A stretch of DNA of 64,000 bases, taken from the NCBI GenBank assembly GCA_032164245.1, contig JAVMKO010000010.1, positions 45,778,848-45,842,847 of the forward strand, given 5' to 3'. Below, in pieces: positions 36,301-45,682 of this stretch. The notes under the pieces are model-generated. The model was not told the DNA's origin and searched no databases. It was given only the letters and a program-made list of their open reading frames with translations. The position numbers were made by a program, and so were the translations under genes. The stretch's first letter is position 1. Each line of letters opens with the position of its first letter. This stretch comes from Sternotherus odoratus. Taxonomy: Eukaryota > Chordata > Testudines > Kinosternidae.

Positions 36301-37641
36301 GTGCCACAGGACTCTTTGTTAACCCTAGGTTGGGGAGCCCTACTCATGGGAAACCTACCTCTAGGGTGGGAAAACCTATCCATCAGAACAGAAAGCGAAG
36401 AATACTTGTAGCACCTTAGAGACTAACTAGTTTAAGGTACTAGTTAGTCTCTAAGGTGCTACAAGTATTCCTTGCTTTCTTTATGGATACAGACTAACAC
36501 GGCTGCTATTCTTGAACCCATCAGAACAGTATCCTTAGCTCCAAGTAATCTATCCATAGGAATGCTATCCCTAGCTCTAAGTCTCCTACCGTAGGGCCGG
36601 GAGCCATACCCATAGGAACCCTAACCCTTGCTCCGAATACCTTACCCATAGGAACCCAACCTCCAAATACCCTACTCATAGGAACCCTAAGTCTAGAAGG
36701 GGGCTCTTTACCCTAGGAATCCTAACCCTAGTTCCAATTACCCTACCCATAGGAACCCTAACCCTAGGATGGAAGTGGTGTGCCGAGTCTTCATTTATTC
36801 ACTCTAATTTAAGGATTTGCGTGCCAGTAATACATTTTAACACTTTTAGAAGGTCTCTTTCTATAAGTCTATAATATAGAACTAAACTATTGTATGTAAA
36901 GTAAATAAGGTTTTTTTTAATGTTTAAGAACCTTCATTTAAAATTAAATTAAAATGGAGAGCCCCTGGGACCAGTGGCCACTGAAAATCAGCTCGCGTGC
37001 CACCTTTGACACCCGTGCCATAGATTGCCTCCCCCTGCCCTAGGACATGGAGCTTTAGCCGTAGGAACCCTAAATCTAGCTCTGCATAGTCTACCCATAG
37101 GAATCCTAACTTCTAGTATCCTACCCCTAGGAACCCTAACCCTAGGGCGGGGTGCCCTGGATGACCCTCAGCTCCATGGCTCCCTCACATCTGAGCCAGC
37201 GTCTGCACGAAAGAGCTGCTGTTCTACAAAAGCCACACAAATTTAACTTTGTACACAAACAGAGAGGCGAGAGTAGGCAGCCCTAGAGGAGAGGCAAACA
37301 GGGGAAGTCAGTTTTGGCTCCTGCTCACAAAGGATGTAAGAGGATTGACAACTGGCAGGCAGTTCTGCTAGTCACTCCAGGGTTATTACACTGCTCCTAG
37401 GGGCTGGTTCCGAATTGGTTCCTTTCAAGCTGAAGAATTTACCAACCTTAGTGCAATTCTACATTTGTGTCTCACTCGCTCTGTGTTCCTTTGACAGAGC
37501 ATGTTTCAGGTGATCCTGAATGTCTGCAAAGATGTCCTGGGAAATGAATTCAGCACTGAGGTGTCCCTCTCCTGGGAGAAGCTGTTCGGTCTGCTCTTTG
37601 AACAAATAAATGCATCTTATGAGAGCACTTCCAAGTCTTGA
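30288..37641 (+). CDS. GBY: globin Y, complete three-exon gene
   Basis: Exons 30288-30382, 33251-33473 and 37498-37641 join in frame to 153 codons plus TGA. The introns sit at the conserved globin positions (B12.2, phase 2; G7.0, phase 0), with GT/AG boundaries. Exon 1 codes KKNIHHIWVKLFENPEENG, exon 2 YPETKAYF and the E helix, and exon 3 the G/H helices. The distal His is in VRFHARR and the proximal His in RLSDKHKNKH, so haem binding should be intact. Exon 2 (223 nt) is 18 nt longer than in the alpha genes, a difference seen in the CD-to-F region. Globin Y is an ancient globin known from amphibians, lizards and turtles near the alpha cluster; its role is uncertain. It is convergent with alpha-A and divergent from PGAP6. 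The introns are large and crowded with repeats. Confidence 0.95.
30423..30731. mobile_element. 309-bp hAT MITE in globin Y intron 1
   Basis: The ends CAGGGATAGGCAACC and (reverse complement) CAGGGGTCAGCAACC are flanked by TTTTAGTT and TCTTAGTT, an 8-bp duplication with one mismatch. A related, truncated copy in the other orientation lies at about 36776-37038. Confidence 0.88.
31499..31710. mobile_element. 212-bp hAT MITE in globin Y intron 1
   Basis: The ends CAGAGTTGGCTC and (reverse complement) CAGGGCCGGCTC are flanked by the perfect 8-bp duplication GACTTAGG (31491-31498 and 31711-31718). The body is GC-rich. Confidence 0.9.
31711..33250 (+). other. globin Y intron 1, distal part
   Basis: AT-rich intron with no recognised exon. 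A short frame at 32288-32521 has no family support. Confidence 0.5.
33251..33473 (+). CDS. GBY: globin Y exon 2
   Basis: The acceptor is CAATACAG and the donor CAG|GTACCA. The exon codes the C-to-F helices, including distal His (E7) in RFHARR and proximal His (F8) in SDKHKNKH. Confidence 0.95.
33701..33829 (+). repeat. duplicated LTR-end/MIR-like segment, left copy
   Basis: This stretch (gtatagctgccaaggaggg... to ...ccttgttgtgctggg) recurs at about 35100-35220 with few differences. It joins the terminal part of the LTR next to it with the start of a MIR-like repeat. Confidence 0.75.
33830..35170 (+). mobile_element. LTR of an old endogenous retroelement (interrupted)
   Basis: Starts TGTCAGGGTTTC and ends in the LTR-like ...cctctatatttatggca. 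The sequence is characteristic of an abundant turtle LTR. It holds a 501-bp inserted element (34170-34670). No matching short target duplication flanks it; instead a 120-bp block is repeated on both sides. No viral coding sequence was seen. Confidence 0.7.
34170..34670. mobile_element. 501-bp element with long inverted ends, inside the LTR
   Basis: The arms of roughly 110 bp start AGATTAGCAGCCATG and are nearly perfect reverse complements. They carry the same core (gcataagctttcgtgggct) as the palindromic repeats at 10.7 and 36 kb. Here the arms are separated by about 290 bp of other sequence. TA dinucleotides flank both ends; no long duplication was found. Confidence 0.75.
36022..36319. mobile_element. 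palindromic retro-inserted repeat, copy 2
   Basis: Begins with the full 5' end agaggtagccatgttagtc. It contains a partial direct duplication, then a long inverted copy (from about 36230) ending truncated at ...actctttgt. The flanks are the 13-bp repeat TAACCCTAGGTTG (36009-36021 and 36320-36332), although this motif is also part of the host minisatellite. Confidence 0.82.
36392..36517. mobile_element. palindromic retro-inserted repeat, copy 3
   Basis: A near-perfect hairpin: arms of about 33 bp (gaatacttgtagcacc... and ...ggtgctacaagtattcc) around a loop of about 9 nt. One arm continues to the family end cagactaacacggctgc. The perfect 12-bp duplication CCATCAGAACAG flanks it (36380-36391 and 36518-36529). 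Confidence 0.88.
36776..37038 (-). mobile_element. hAT MITE, truncated, minus orientation
   Basis: Reverse complement of the family at 30423-30731: it shares the tctataagtctataatat segment and the gaaaatcagct..gtgcc end. It is inserted in the minisatellite, and one terminal repeat is degraded. Confidence 0.75.
37498..37641 (+). CDS. GBY: globin Y exon 3
   Basis: The acceptor is TTTGACAG. The exon codes SMFQVILNVCKDVLGNEF and a hydrophilic tail ending STSKS before TGA at 37639-37641. Confidence 0.95.
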   Translation, partial: SMFQVILNVCKDVLGNEFSTEVSLSWEKLFGLLFEQINASYESTSKS

Positions 37642-37755
37642 AGTGGTCACAATTGATCTAGAGCTATGGAAGAGAAGAGACTGGTCTCTTTTGTTCATGT
37701 TGTTATATAGATACATACATATATAAATGTATGGAAATAGTTCTAGATGAGATAG

Positions 37756-37761
37756 AATAAA
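37756..37761 (+). terminator. GBY: poly(A) signal of globin Y
   Basis: An AATAAA hexamer about 115 bp after the stop, the first canonical signal downstream. Confidence 0.65.
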
Positions 37762-37802
37762 GGGAGAGTCAGCAACATTTTTCTCGATCAGTGTTTGATT
37801 TC

Positions 37803-38180
37803 AGAACACAAGAATTGCTAGACTGCATCAGACCCAGATCCATCTAGCCAGGGTCATGTCTGTGAGAGGAAGAATGGGTGGAAGAGCCCTACAGCAGGCA
37901 GATGTGGGATAATCTGCCCTCCATGTTCATAGATTCCAAGGCCAGAAGCGATCTTAGGGCAGATCTTTTAGAAAAACATCCAGACTTGATTTAAAAATTG
38001 TCAGCAATGGAGAATCCCCCACAACCCTTGGTAAGTTGTTCCCATGGTTAATTACTCTCACCATTAAAAATTTATACCTTTTTTCCTATCTGAATTTGTC
38101 ACTGGTCACCTGTCCATAGTGTGATTGAGTGGTCTGTAGCACCCACTGACTAACACCCCATCTTGTGTTTGATCTCTTCC
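37803..38180 (-). repeat. CR1 fragment (antisense)
   Basis: An antisense CR1 3' end (catcagacccagatccatctag) followed by the common ccagacttgatttaaaaattgtcagcaatggagaa stretch. Confidence 0.7.
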
Positions 38181-39439
38181 CACAGCAATTCTCAAACTTT
38201 GGGTCTGGACTCCAAAGTGGGTCATGATCCCATTTTAATGTGGTCATCAGGGCTGGTGTTAGACTTGCCAGGGCCCGTGGCCGAAGCCTAAGCCAAACCG
38301 AAAGAAAGAAAGAAAGAAATTGGGATTAGTTTTGGCTTAATAGGCTTGTGAGTTGCCTGTTGGCTAGTTTTTGGCTTATAGCTTGTTGTTTTTTGTTTTT
38401 TGCTCTGCTGCCAGCAAGCAAGGGCAAGGGGTGGGGGCAAGCAGGGGCAACGGCCAAGCAGGAGCAACGGGGGGAGAGAGTTGGGGTGCACAGCTGGCCC
38501 ACCACAGTCCCACACTGCAAGCTGGGGGGATCTAGTCACAGAGTGTTGGGGTTCTTAGGGATTGGCTTGTTTTGACCTTGTTTTGAAAAGGAATTAGCTT
38601 GATTTTTGGCTTATTGTGAAAGTCGGCGTGCTTATTTACCATGTGAAAGTTGGCAACTGGTCAGATTGGATCAGAAATCCCTGAGACACGGCCACAAAGT
38701 CACTCTACAGAGCAGAGCCACACTTCAGAATGGATTGTGTCACCCATTAGTGTGACTCCTAGGACCGCGAGAACTGGCCAGCTTTGTAATGTGCCAGACA
38801 CCCTATTGCCTGGGTAATAACTGCACGGGTGCTGGGTTCGTTATTAACTACACAGGTGCTGGGTTCGTTGTTAGCTGCACGTTATTAACTGCACGGGTGG
38901 GGGGATTTTTCTGGTCAGGTGTTTGATGCTCACGTAATTTCCTTCTTGCTGGAGCTGGCCTCACCGCAGTTCAAACCAAAGCTGGTGGCAAAGCCCCCTC
39001 AGTTCTGGAGTGGAGTTCAGAACCTGGGCAGGATCCAGATCCAGCTATTACAGTTGCTCCCTCTTTCTGTAATGGGCTGAAACCAAGCCCTGTGTCAGAC
39101 AGCACTAACATCCTGGAGGTTCAGACCCAGATCTGTGTTGTAGGCCCATCTCTAACTTTGGCTGGTTGGTTTGGTACAGTATCTGTTTGTTCGTGGTCCC
39201 TATGAGTATAAAGCAAGTTAACAGCGCCATCTGGAGGCAGAAGAGGTTTATGGACACACTGTCATTTTGCACGTCTGTTCTGAGCTCAGCCATACAGATC
39301 CTGTCATTCCTGCCAGGGTCCCAGTGCAGCGCCCACCGAAGGAAGGCTTCAGCCCTGACCCCATGCTCAGCATGCACACAGTTCTCAGCCAAGGCAGGCT
39401 GTGTTGATAAAGGTGGGGTCTGACCCAAGAATGAGTAAG
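38181..39439. other. spacer between globin Y and alpha-A, part 1
   Basis: MITE-like pieces (38195-38665) with a short (gaaa)n run at about 38302. No gene was recognised. Confidence 0.5.
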
Positions 39440-39665
39440 ATGCTAATAAATAATAATAATACTTTTCAGCAGACCTCAAAGTGCATTATGCAGGAGGTCA
39501 GTATTATTCCTATTTTACAGATGGGGAAACCAAGGCACAGGATGCTGAAGGGACTTTCCAAGATTACCTGGCAGGCTAGTGGCAGAGTTGGGAATAGAGC
39601 CCAGGTGTCCGGAGTTCCAGGCCAGTACAGTGCGCTATCCACTAGGACACACTGCTTCCCCTGAA
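39440..39665 (-). repeat. MIR-type SINE (antisense)
   Basis: Contains attttacagatggggaaacc..ggcacag and ggcagagttgggaatagagcccaggtg, the MIR 5'/core sequence in reverse orientation. Confidence 0.8.
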
Positions 39666-40261
39666 ACTCTTACAAAATTAAAGAGTTCAGTGTGGCCTGG
39701 TGTTTCATAGCAAGTTATTGCTGGCAGCTCCCATTGTAATAACCACTATTAAAATCATTTAAAGCTTTTATTAAAGACAGAAAATAAACAGCTTTGGCAT
39801 TTGAAATGTGATGTATTAAGTAATGCTTATTCCTTTCTCTTTACCTGTAGAGAGTTTTTTGTGGAGGAAATCTCTGTTTGACCAGTATCAAGTGTCCTTT
39901 TGAGGGGAAAAGAGAAGCAATTAGTTGAGATAGGCTGGAGCTGTTGTTGCTGTTGCTGGTGGTGTTGTGCTTGGAATCCAATCCTGGTTTCTTTAAGACA
40001 AAACAAGACAGTCACACACACAAGTGGAGCAAAAAGAACAACAAAGGTTCTGGCTCTGGTGCCAACTTTCACTTGCCACTTCACCGCTGGAGAAACACAG
40101 CCCTGGCCAATGGTCTGATCAGGATCTGAAAAACTGTTCCCAGCTCAGGGCTGTTGAAGGTATTGCTAGTAACTGCCTCTCTGCTCAGAGGCAAAAGGGG
40201 AAGTAGTCTTTGCTGGCTCTAACAGACCCTTAATATATCAGACTGGAAATAATGCATCATT

Positions 40262-40492
40262 TTTTAACGGTGAGAGGGATTAAACATTGAAACAACTTAC
40301 CAAAGGGGGTGGTGGATTCTCCATTTCTGACCATTTTTAAATCGAGTTTGGATGTTTTTCTAAAAGGATCATTTATTAATATTTCCTAGGAATGATTTTT
40401 GGGCCAGTTCTCCAGCTGGTGTTATGCAGGAGGTGAGATGAGATGTTCACAATGGTCCCCTCTGGCCTGGAATCCCTGAGTTACACAATGGC
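40262..40492 (+). repeat. CR1 3'-end fragment
   Basis: Matches the CR1 stretch ...ccaaagggggtggtggattctcc...ttggatgtttttctaaaagga...cacaatggtcccctctggcc. It has no open frame. Confidence 0.7.
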
Positions 40493-41427
40493 AAAAGGAG
40501 AAAGATAGAGAAGAGGAGAAATAAAGGGGTTGGGAATAATGTACAAGGAACGGGGTAACAGCAGGGACCCACATCACCCGTTCCAGGTGGCATTCAGGAT
40601 CTAGCTGAAGCTGGGGAAGGGATGGTGTCATTTGGTTCCCTCTCTGGCCTGGTCAGGAAGTCTGTCAGGAGCAGGACAGTGAAAGCCCAATGCTGTCATC
40701 ACAGAATTGCAGGAGACAGTGGGGGCAGCTGCCTCCTTCAGCTTCAGGCATCCCACATGTCTTGCTGCAGCTCCCAGACTGGTCTTTATACCATTTAGCC
40801 CTGGCTCCTCCAGAGCTCATGTGGCTGTCAGCCACGGCCCAGAGCTGCACCGGGCGCTTTGGGGCATGGGTACAGTGGCACATTTCAAAGTCCCCCATCC
40901 CTGTGACACACAGGAGCAGCTGTGCCCAAGGGCATAGTTAGGATCTCGTATTGGACAACCAGCAATAATATATTACAATGAATAGACATCAGAATAATTC
41001 AGTGACCTAACCTCTCCCCTCTGCACACTCCCCCTTACAAATACAGACATGTACCCCCCTATAAACACACTTCCCTGCACCACTCACACATAGTCTCTCC
41101 CCTGCTATACACACATGTGCCTTCCCTCCAAGCACAGACTCATGGCCTCCTGCACACGCACATGTTTGGCTCCTTGGATGCTCTTAGGTTCAGTGGGAAG
41201 TTATTGCTATGACAAGCTGTTCATACAAGTGTTGGAAGAGTGTGGCCAGAGACAGAGGCCTCAGATGCCTGGCAGAGGGGATTCAACCCATCCTGGCTTG
41301 GGTCATACACAATGGCCAGGGTTTGATCTCTTGGGTCCCTCTGTCATTCCTCTCCCGTGCTGCCCTGGGCGCAGCTGGCTCACTCTGGAGAAGGATGCTG
41401 TCTCTGCGATCTCGCACTGTATCTCTG
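40493..41427. other. spacer, no gene recognised
   Basis: Unique-looking sequence with a short CA/CT-rich stretch near 41010-41120. Confidence 0.4.
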
Positions 41428-42597
41428 TGACGGTGCTGTTCCTGGTGGGATCCAACTGTGAATGCCAAGTCAAGACAAATTGCTTCCAAAGGGCAACTAA
41501 AGCCCAAATCCACTCTAATGCAAACCAAACCAGCTGAACAGAAAAGACTTTGGTTTCGCCCCACTGGCTAACCACAAGTCACACAAGCAATTCCCTTAGA
41601 CACTCCAGCTTCCCAGTATCACCACCAGCAGCCACCTGTCCTGGGAACCAATGGTTATGAAACCCAATACCCCAAATAAAGAAAACGGTTCTCCCCAATT
41701 CCAAAGAATCAGGCCACAGACCCAGGTCAATATACAAATCAGATCTTACCCACAAATCACGCTGTTGCCAATCATTTAGAATCTAAAATCTAAAGGTTTA
41801 TTATACAAGGAAAAAGGTATAGGTGAGGGTTAGGAATGGTTAAAAGAAATCAATTACATGCAGTAATGGCAAATCTCTTGGTTCAGGCTTGCAGTTGTAA
41901 AATAAACTGTAGGTTCAAATAAAGGTCTCTGGAATGCATCCCCTCCAGGGATGGGTCATCAATCCGTTGGCCAGAGCTTCCACGTGTAGCAAAATCCCAT
42001 CCAGAGGTAGGTGCTAGCTGAAGGCTGGAGACTGGAGACAACATGGAGGAAGTTTCTCCCAGGTTTTATAGACTTCCTCTTGTGGGCAAAGACCCCCCTC
42101 CTCCTTCTTATGCAGAGTCCAATTGCAAAATGGGGGTTCATAGCCACATGGTCCAATTACCAGACTCTCCAAGATTCAGTTTCTGACCAGGCAGTCACAT
42201 TCCTGGAGAAGCTCGGGTGTGGACAAAGTTCATTGTGTAGTTGATGGTCCTTAATGGGCCATCAGGAAGCTCAAGCAAAGCTGACTCCCAGTATTCTGGA
42301 ATGTCCCCCCAGCAGAGCACAATATTTGGAAAGACAGACAGTCCAGAGCCAATATTCATAACTTCAACTACAAAATTGATACACACATATCAATGGCATA
42401 TTCATAATCAGCAATCCATAACCTGGTTGTAGACACCTTATATGACCCCCTTTACATAAGATTTGGTGCCACTATAGGACCTTGGTTGCACCAATGATCT
42501 ATAGGATCCCAAATTATTTCAGTAACTTGACAATCCCATGTTCAGGTAATGGTTTCCTCATCACACAGTGATGAAATGTTGTCCATGATCCCTGACA
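41428..42597 (-). mobile_element. solo LTR (old endogenous retroelement)
   Basis: The plus strand reads TGACGGTGC...CCCTGACA, flanked by the perfect 5-bp duplication CTCTG (41423-41427 and 42598-42602). On the minus strand it starts TGTCAGGGATC. An inverted AATAAA (tttatt) lies inside, as expected for a minus-strand LTR. No coding genes are attached. Confidence 0.82.
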
Positions 42598-42713
42598 CTC
42601 TGAGGGGATCCCTCATGCCCTCGCCTCCCCACACACATACACTGCTCCTGCCCACACACACTCCCTTCTCCACAGACACACACTCTCCACCAGGCTCACA
42701 CATACTTCCCCAC

Positions 42714-43123
42714 TGTAGCAGGCAGCTGACTAAGTACTTGCTGAGTCAGCCCCTGCTCCCTCCTTACCCCTGCAAAAGCCACAAGCCTCTGCAAGCAGCC
42801 TGCTGAGGCAGGCTAATTGGCCAGCTGGCTGTAGCTCTGCGCTGCAGAGGGCTTGATGGGCTCCACCTGGCAGCCTCCACAGGTATATAAGCCCTGTTAG
42901 GGAGGAAGCCAGTGCGGAGCGGAGCGGAGCCCAGCCAGAAGGGGCTAGTTAACCCTGAGGCCAGCCAGAGACAAAAGGCTGAGCCTTGACCTGCACTGGG
43001 CAAGAAGCTGTATATAGGTGGAGGGGTTTATGCACTGTGTAAATAGAAATAAAAGACACTGGTGAAGCCACAGAGCAGTCTCTGGCTGATATTTTGAAGA
43101 GGGCAGTCAGGGGCCCGCCTACA
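42714..43123 (+). mobile_element. 410-bp solo LTR with TATA and poly(A) signals
   Basis: Starts TGTAGCAGG and ends CGCCTACA, with the perfect 5-bp duplication CCCAC (42709-42713 and 43124-43128). It carries ggtatataagccc (promoter) and aataaaagac (poly(A)) in the right order. No internal retroviral sequence remains. Confidence 0.88.
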
Positions 43124-45539
43124 CCCACAAAGCCCAGGATGTGCTGTGATTGGGGGGAGGCATGGGGTAGGTATGTCAGAGGTGGATCTTTCTTGCTTTA
43201 CTCTGCCTGAATGCCAGGGAGCCTCCTCGCCTGAGCTCAAGGCCCCATTTTCTTGATAAAGTGTTGCTTTATTACAGACTCAATTTGAGGGATGGTGTGA
43301 AACAGGATTGGAGGGGCCTGAGAGAATCGAGGGGTGTCTCCCGCCCTGGCATTGGAGCTCCAGGATCAGGGCTACCTCCCTTTGAAATCTGTCCATAGGG
43401 CTGGTGCTGTCCATGACCTGTGCTGGGTGCTGTGCAGGGGAAGGGGAGGTGGTGGGGGAACTGTCCCAGCTGCAGCCCCCTGCCTCTGTGGAGCAAGCCA
43501 GGATTTCACACTTGCTGTTCCCTGGGGTCCTGGCAGACTCCCCGGAGCCTCTGCAACCAGTGTGTCCAGTGCAAGTGCCAACACTAGGCTAACCCTGCTG
43601 TCATGGCTTGCAATGGGGGATGTGTCCTCACTGGGAGCAGGACGCAGCCCAGCTGTTCGCTAAGCACCGAGGGAATCTTTGTAGTGTCACAGTTTGGAGC
43701 ATGTGCACAATCTTACCCCTGGCCACGCCAGCGTTCTCTTGAACTCGTCTCTCAGGTGCCATCCTGCTGAGCACTCCTGGGAGGGGTGCTCAGTCCAGGG
43801 TATCATCAAGTCCCTGGAGACTATCCGTTGTCAAGGGCTCCTGACCCACACCCAGACGTCTGGGCGGTGAGCTCTCGCTGCTCCTCTATCGGCCCCTTGC
43901 AGCGGGTGAGGCGCCGCACACCCAGAAGCCCGGGCACACCCTGGCTGGCTGCACTGATAATGGGGCCCAGAGCCATGCTGAATGTTTGCACCTCACTGCC
44001 TAGTGCTGCTGATTCACAGTCAGTTACTGCTTGTTTACCGTCCTAGGCCTCACAGTGCTTCTGAATGGAGATTCAGAAGCAGCGTCTCTCCAGCACAACA
44101 GTGTTAGAGGCGCCTATCCAGGAGCACAGAGCCCCTGAGAGCAAGCACCCAGATGGAGATGCTCTGCTGGAGATGCTCTTTCCTAGGCATGGTCAGGAAC
44201 TCAGCCTATGTCCTGCACAGCAAAGCCCTCCCCATCCTGACTGTGACCTTTCGTGTTTGTCTGTAGTTTCCCCTCGCTCATGGTTTTCAGTGTCATATTT
44301 GGGAGGGCTGGAGTGGGGGCAAGTGATATTATCTCCAGGATGTTACAAGAGAGGGCGCTGGGCTGTTATCAGAAGATGGTAACACTGAAAGTTATACAGC
44401 GTAGGCGCTGAAAGCTAGAAAGTCATGGTAGCTTCATACACAGCACCTAACTAATGTGCAAGGATGATACTGGTTTGGCATATGGCTCCTACCCTCCGAC
44501 CTTTAAACCCCGACACAAAGCAAGTCAGAACTACACTTAAAACCAAAGTAACTGAAAGGGGGAACTTCCATGGAGCAGCATCCTATAGTGGTTTCCTTGA
44601 ACAGAGAAACTGAAAGAGGACATGGCTGCTCTTAGCAGATTGGGTATCCTGCCCATGCCTGGACATTTCCCCATTCCATCACAATGCCCCATTCAACCTC
44701 TTTATAAAACTTAACAAAAACTAGAATTCCCGGCCACCAGGATATTGCTGGATCTACTCCCACGAAAGCTCTCTGCAAACTTTCCCCCTTCCCAGTGGAA
44801 GAGCATATAGATTTAGCTGAAGATAAGAGAGAATAAGGAGCTGGGCTACTTTAAATGTATTTTGCAAAGCTTTTCTCTTTCAAATCTTCCCTCTCTTAAA
44901 CAGCTGACTACCCTTCTCCAACACAGAGGGTCCTTCTGTCATTCCTTGGGCAGTCTGGGGTCAGTGAATTATGGGACTTAGAAAAAATGGATGTTGCCTC
45001 TCTGAGATGAGTCTCTGCATCCCCCTGTTCATGAGTCTCATCTCCCAGAGCTCTGGTTACTTTACAGGCAAGGAGCCTTCCGTTTTTTAGCACATCTTAA
45101 ACATTCTGACATTGCTTGGTTACCTTGCAAAACCAGCCGGTGGTTCTGACTTCACAGATCAGCCTCCAATCAAAGCCATGCACAGGCCTCATTTTGCTGT
45201 TTGCTGTTTGGACTGGATACAGTTAATTATCTCTCTGAATATATTATAACTTCTGAGCTTGCGGCTGCCAAGAGTCCACAGGCAGGACACAACTATTATA
45301 AGCTCAGCACAAGAAGGCGAAGAAAAAGCATGTGGTTATTCAGCACTTTCTACCTGTTGATTTGGCAGCACATGGAGTGGAAATATTATTATCCACATTT
45401 TAGAGACAGAGAAGACTGAAGCAAAGGACATTTTCTGTTGGACATTTGCATCTCCTATTGGGTGCAGTGTGAGCTGCCGATATCCTGTTGCTGGAGATCA
45501 AGGCCAAGAGAGGTTAATATGTGACTTGCCCTGGGTCTA
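43124..45539. other. spacer, no gene recognised
   Basis: Moderately GC-rich, unique-looking DNA. Open frames (43334-43663, 44065-44382) show no family motif. Confidence 0.45.
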
Positions 45540-45682
45540 GGGTGACCAGATGTCCTGATTTGATAGGGACAGTCCCAATTTTGGGGTCTTTTTCTTATAT
45601 AGGCTCCTATTACCCCCACCACCACCACCACCCACACACACACACCATGTCCTGATTTGTCACACTTGTTGTCTGGTCACCC
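45540..45682. mobile_element. TA-flanked MITE, copy 1
   Basis: The ends GGGTGACCAGA and TCTGGTCACCC are perfect inverted repeats flanked by TA on each side. Internal gtctttttcttatataggctcc is shared with the copies at 49592 and 52259. TA duplication suggests a Tc1/mariner-type mobiliser. Confidence 0.88.

Larger units (their letters stand above)
35950..37150 (+). repeat. degenerate ~37-bp minisatellite in globin Y intron 2
   Basis: Many diverged copies of a unit like ccctacccataggaaccctaaccctagctccaaata. Three separate insertions (36022-36319, 36392-36517, about 36776-37038) interrupt the array. The ccctaaccctag motif resembles telomeric sequence, but the array is not a TTAGGG repeat. Confidence 0.85.

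Noticed and set aside
35950..37150. interstitial telomere repeat
   Set aside because: ccctaaccctag occurs only as part of a longer ~37-bp degenerate unit, not as a (TTAGGG)n array.
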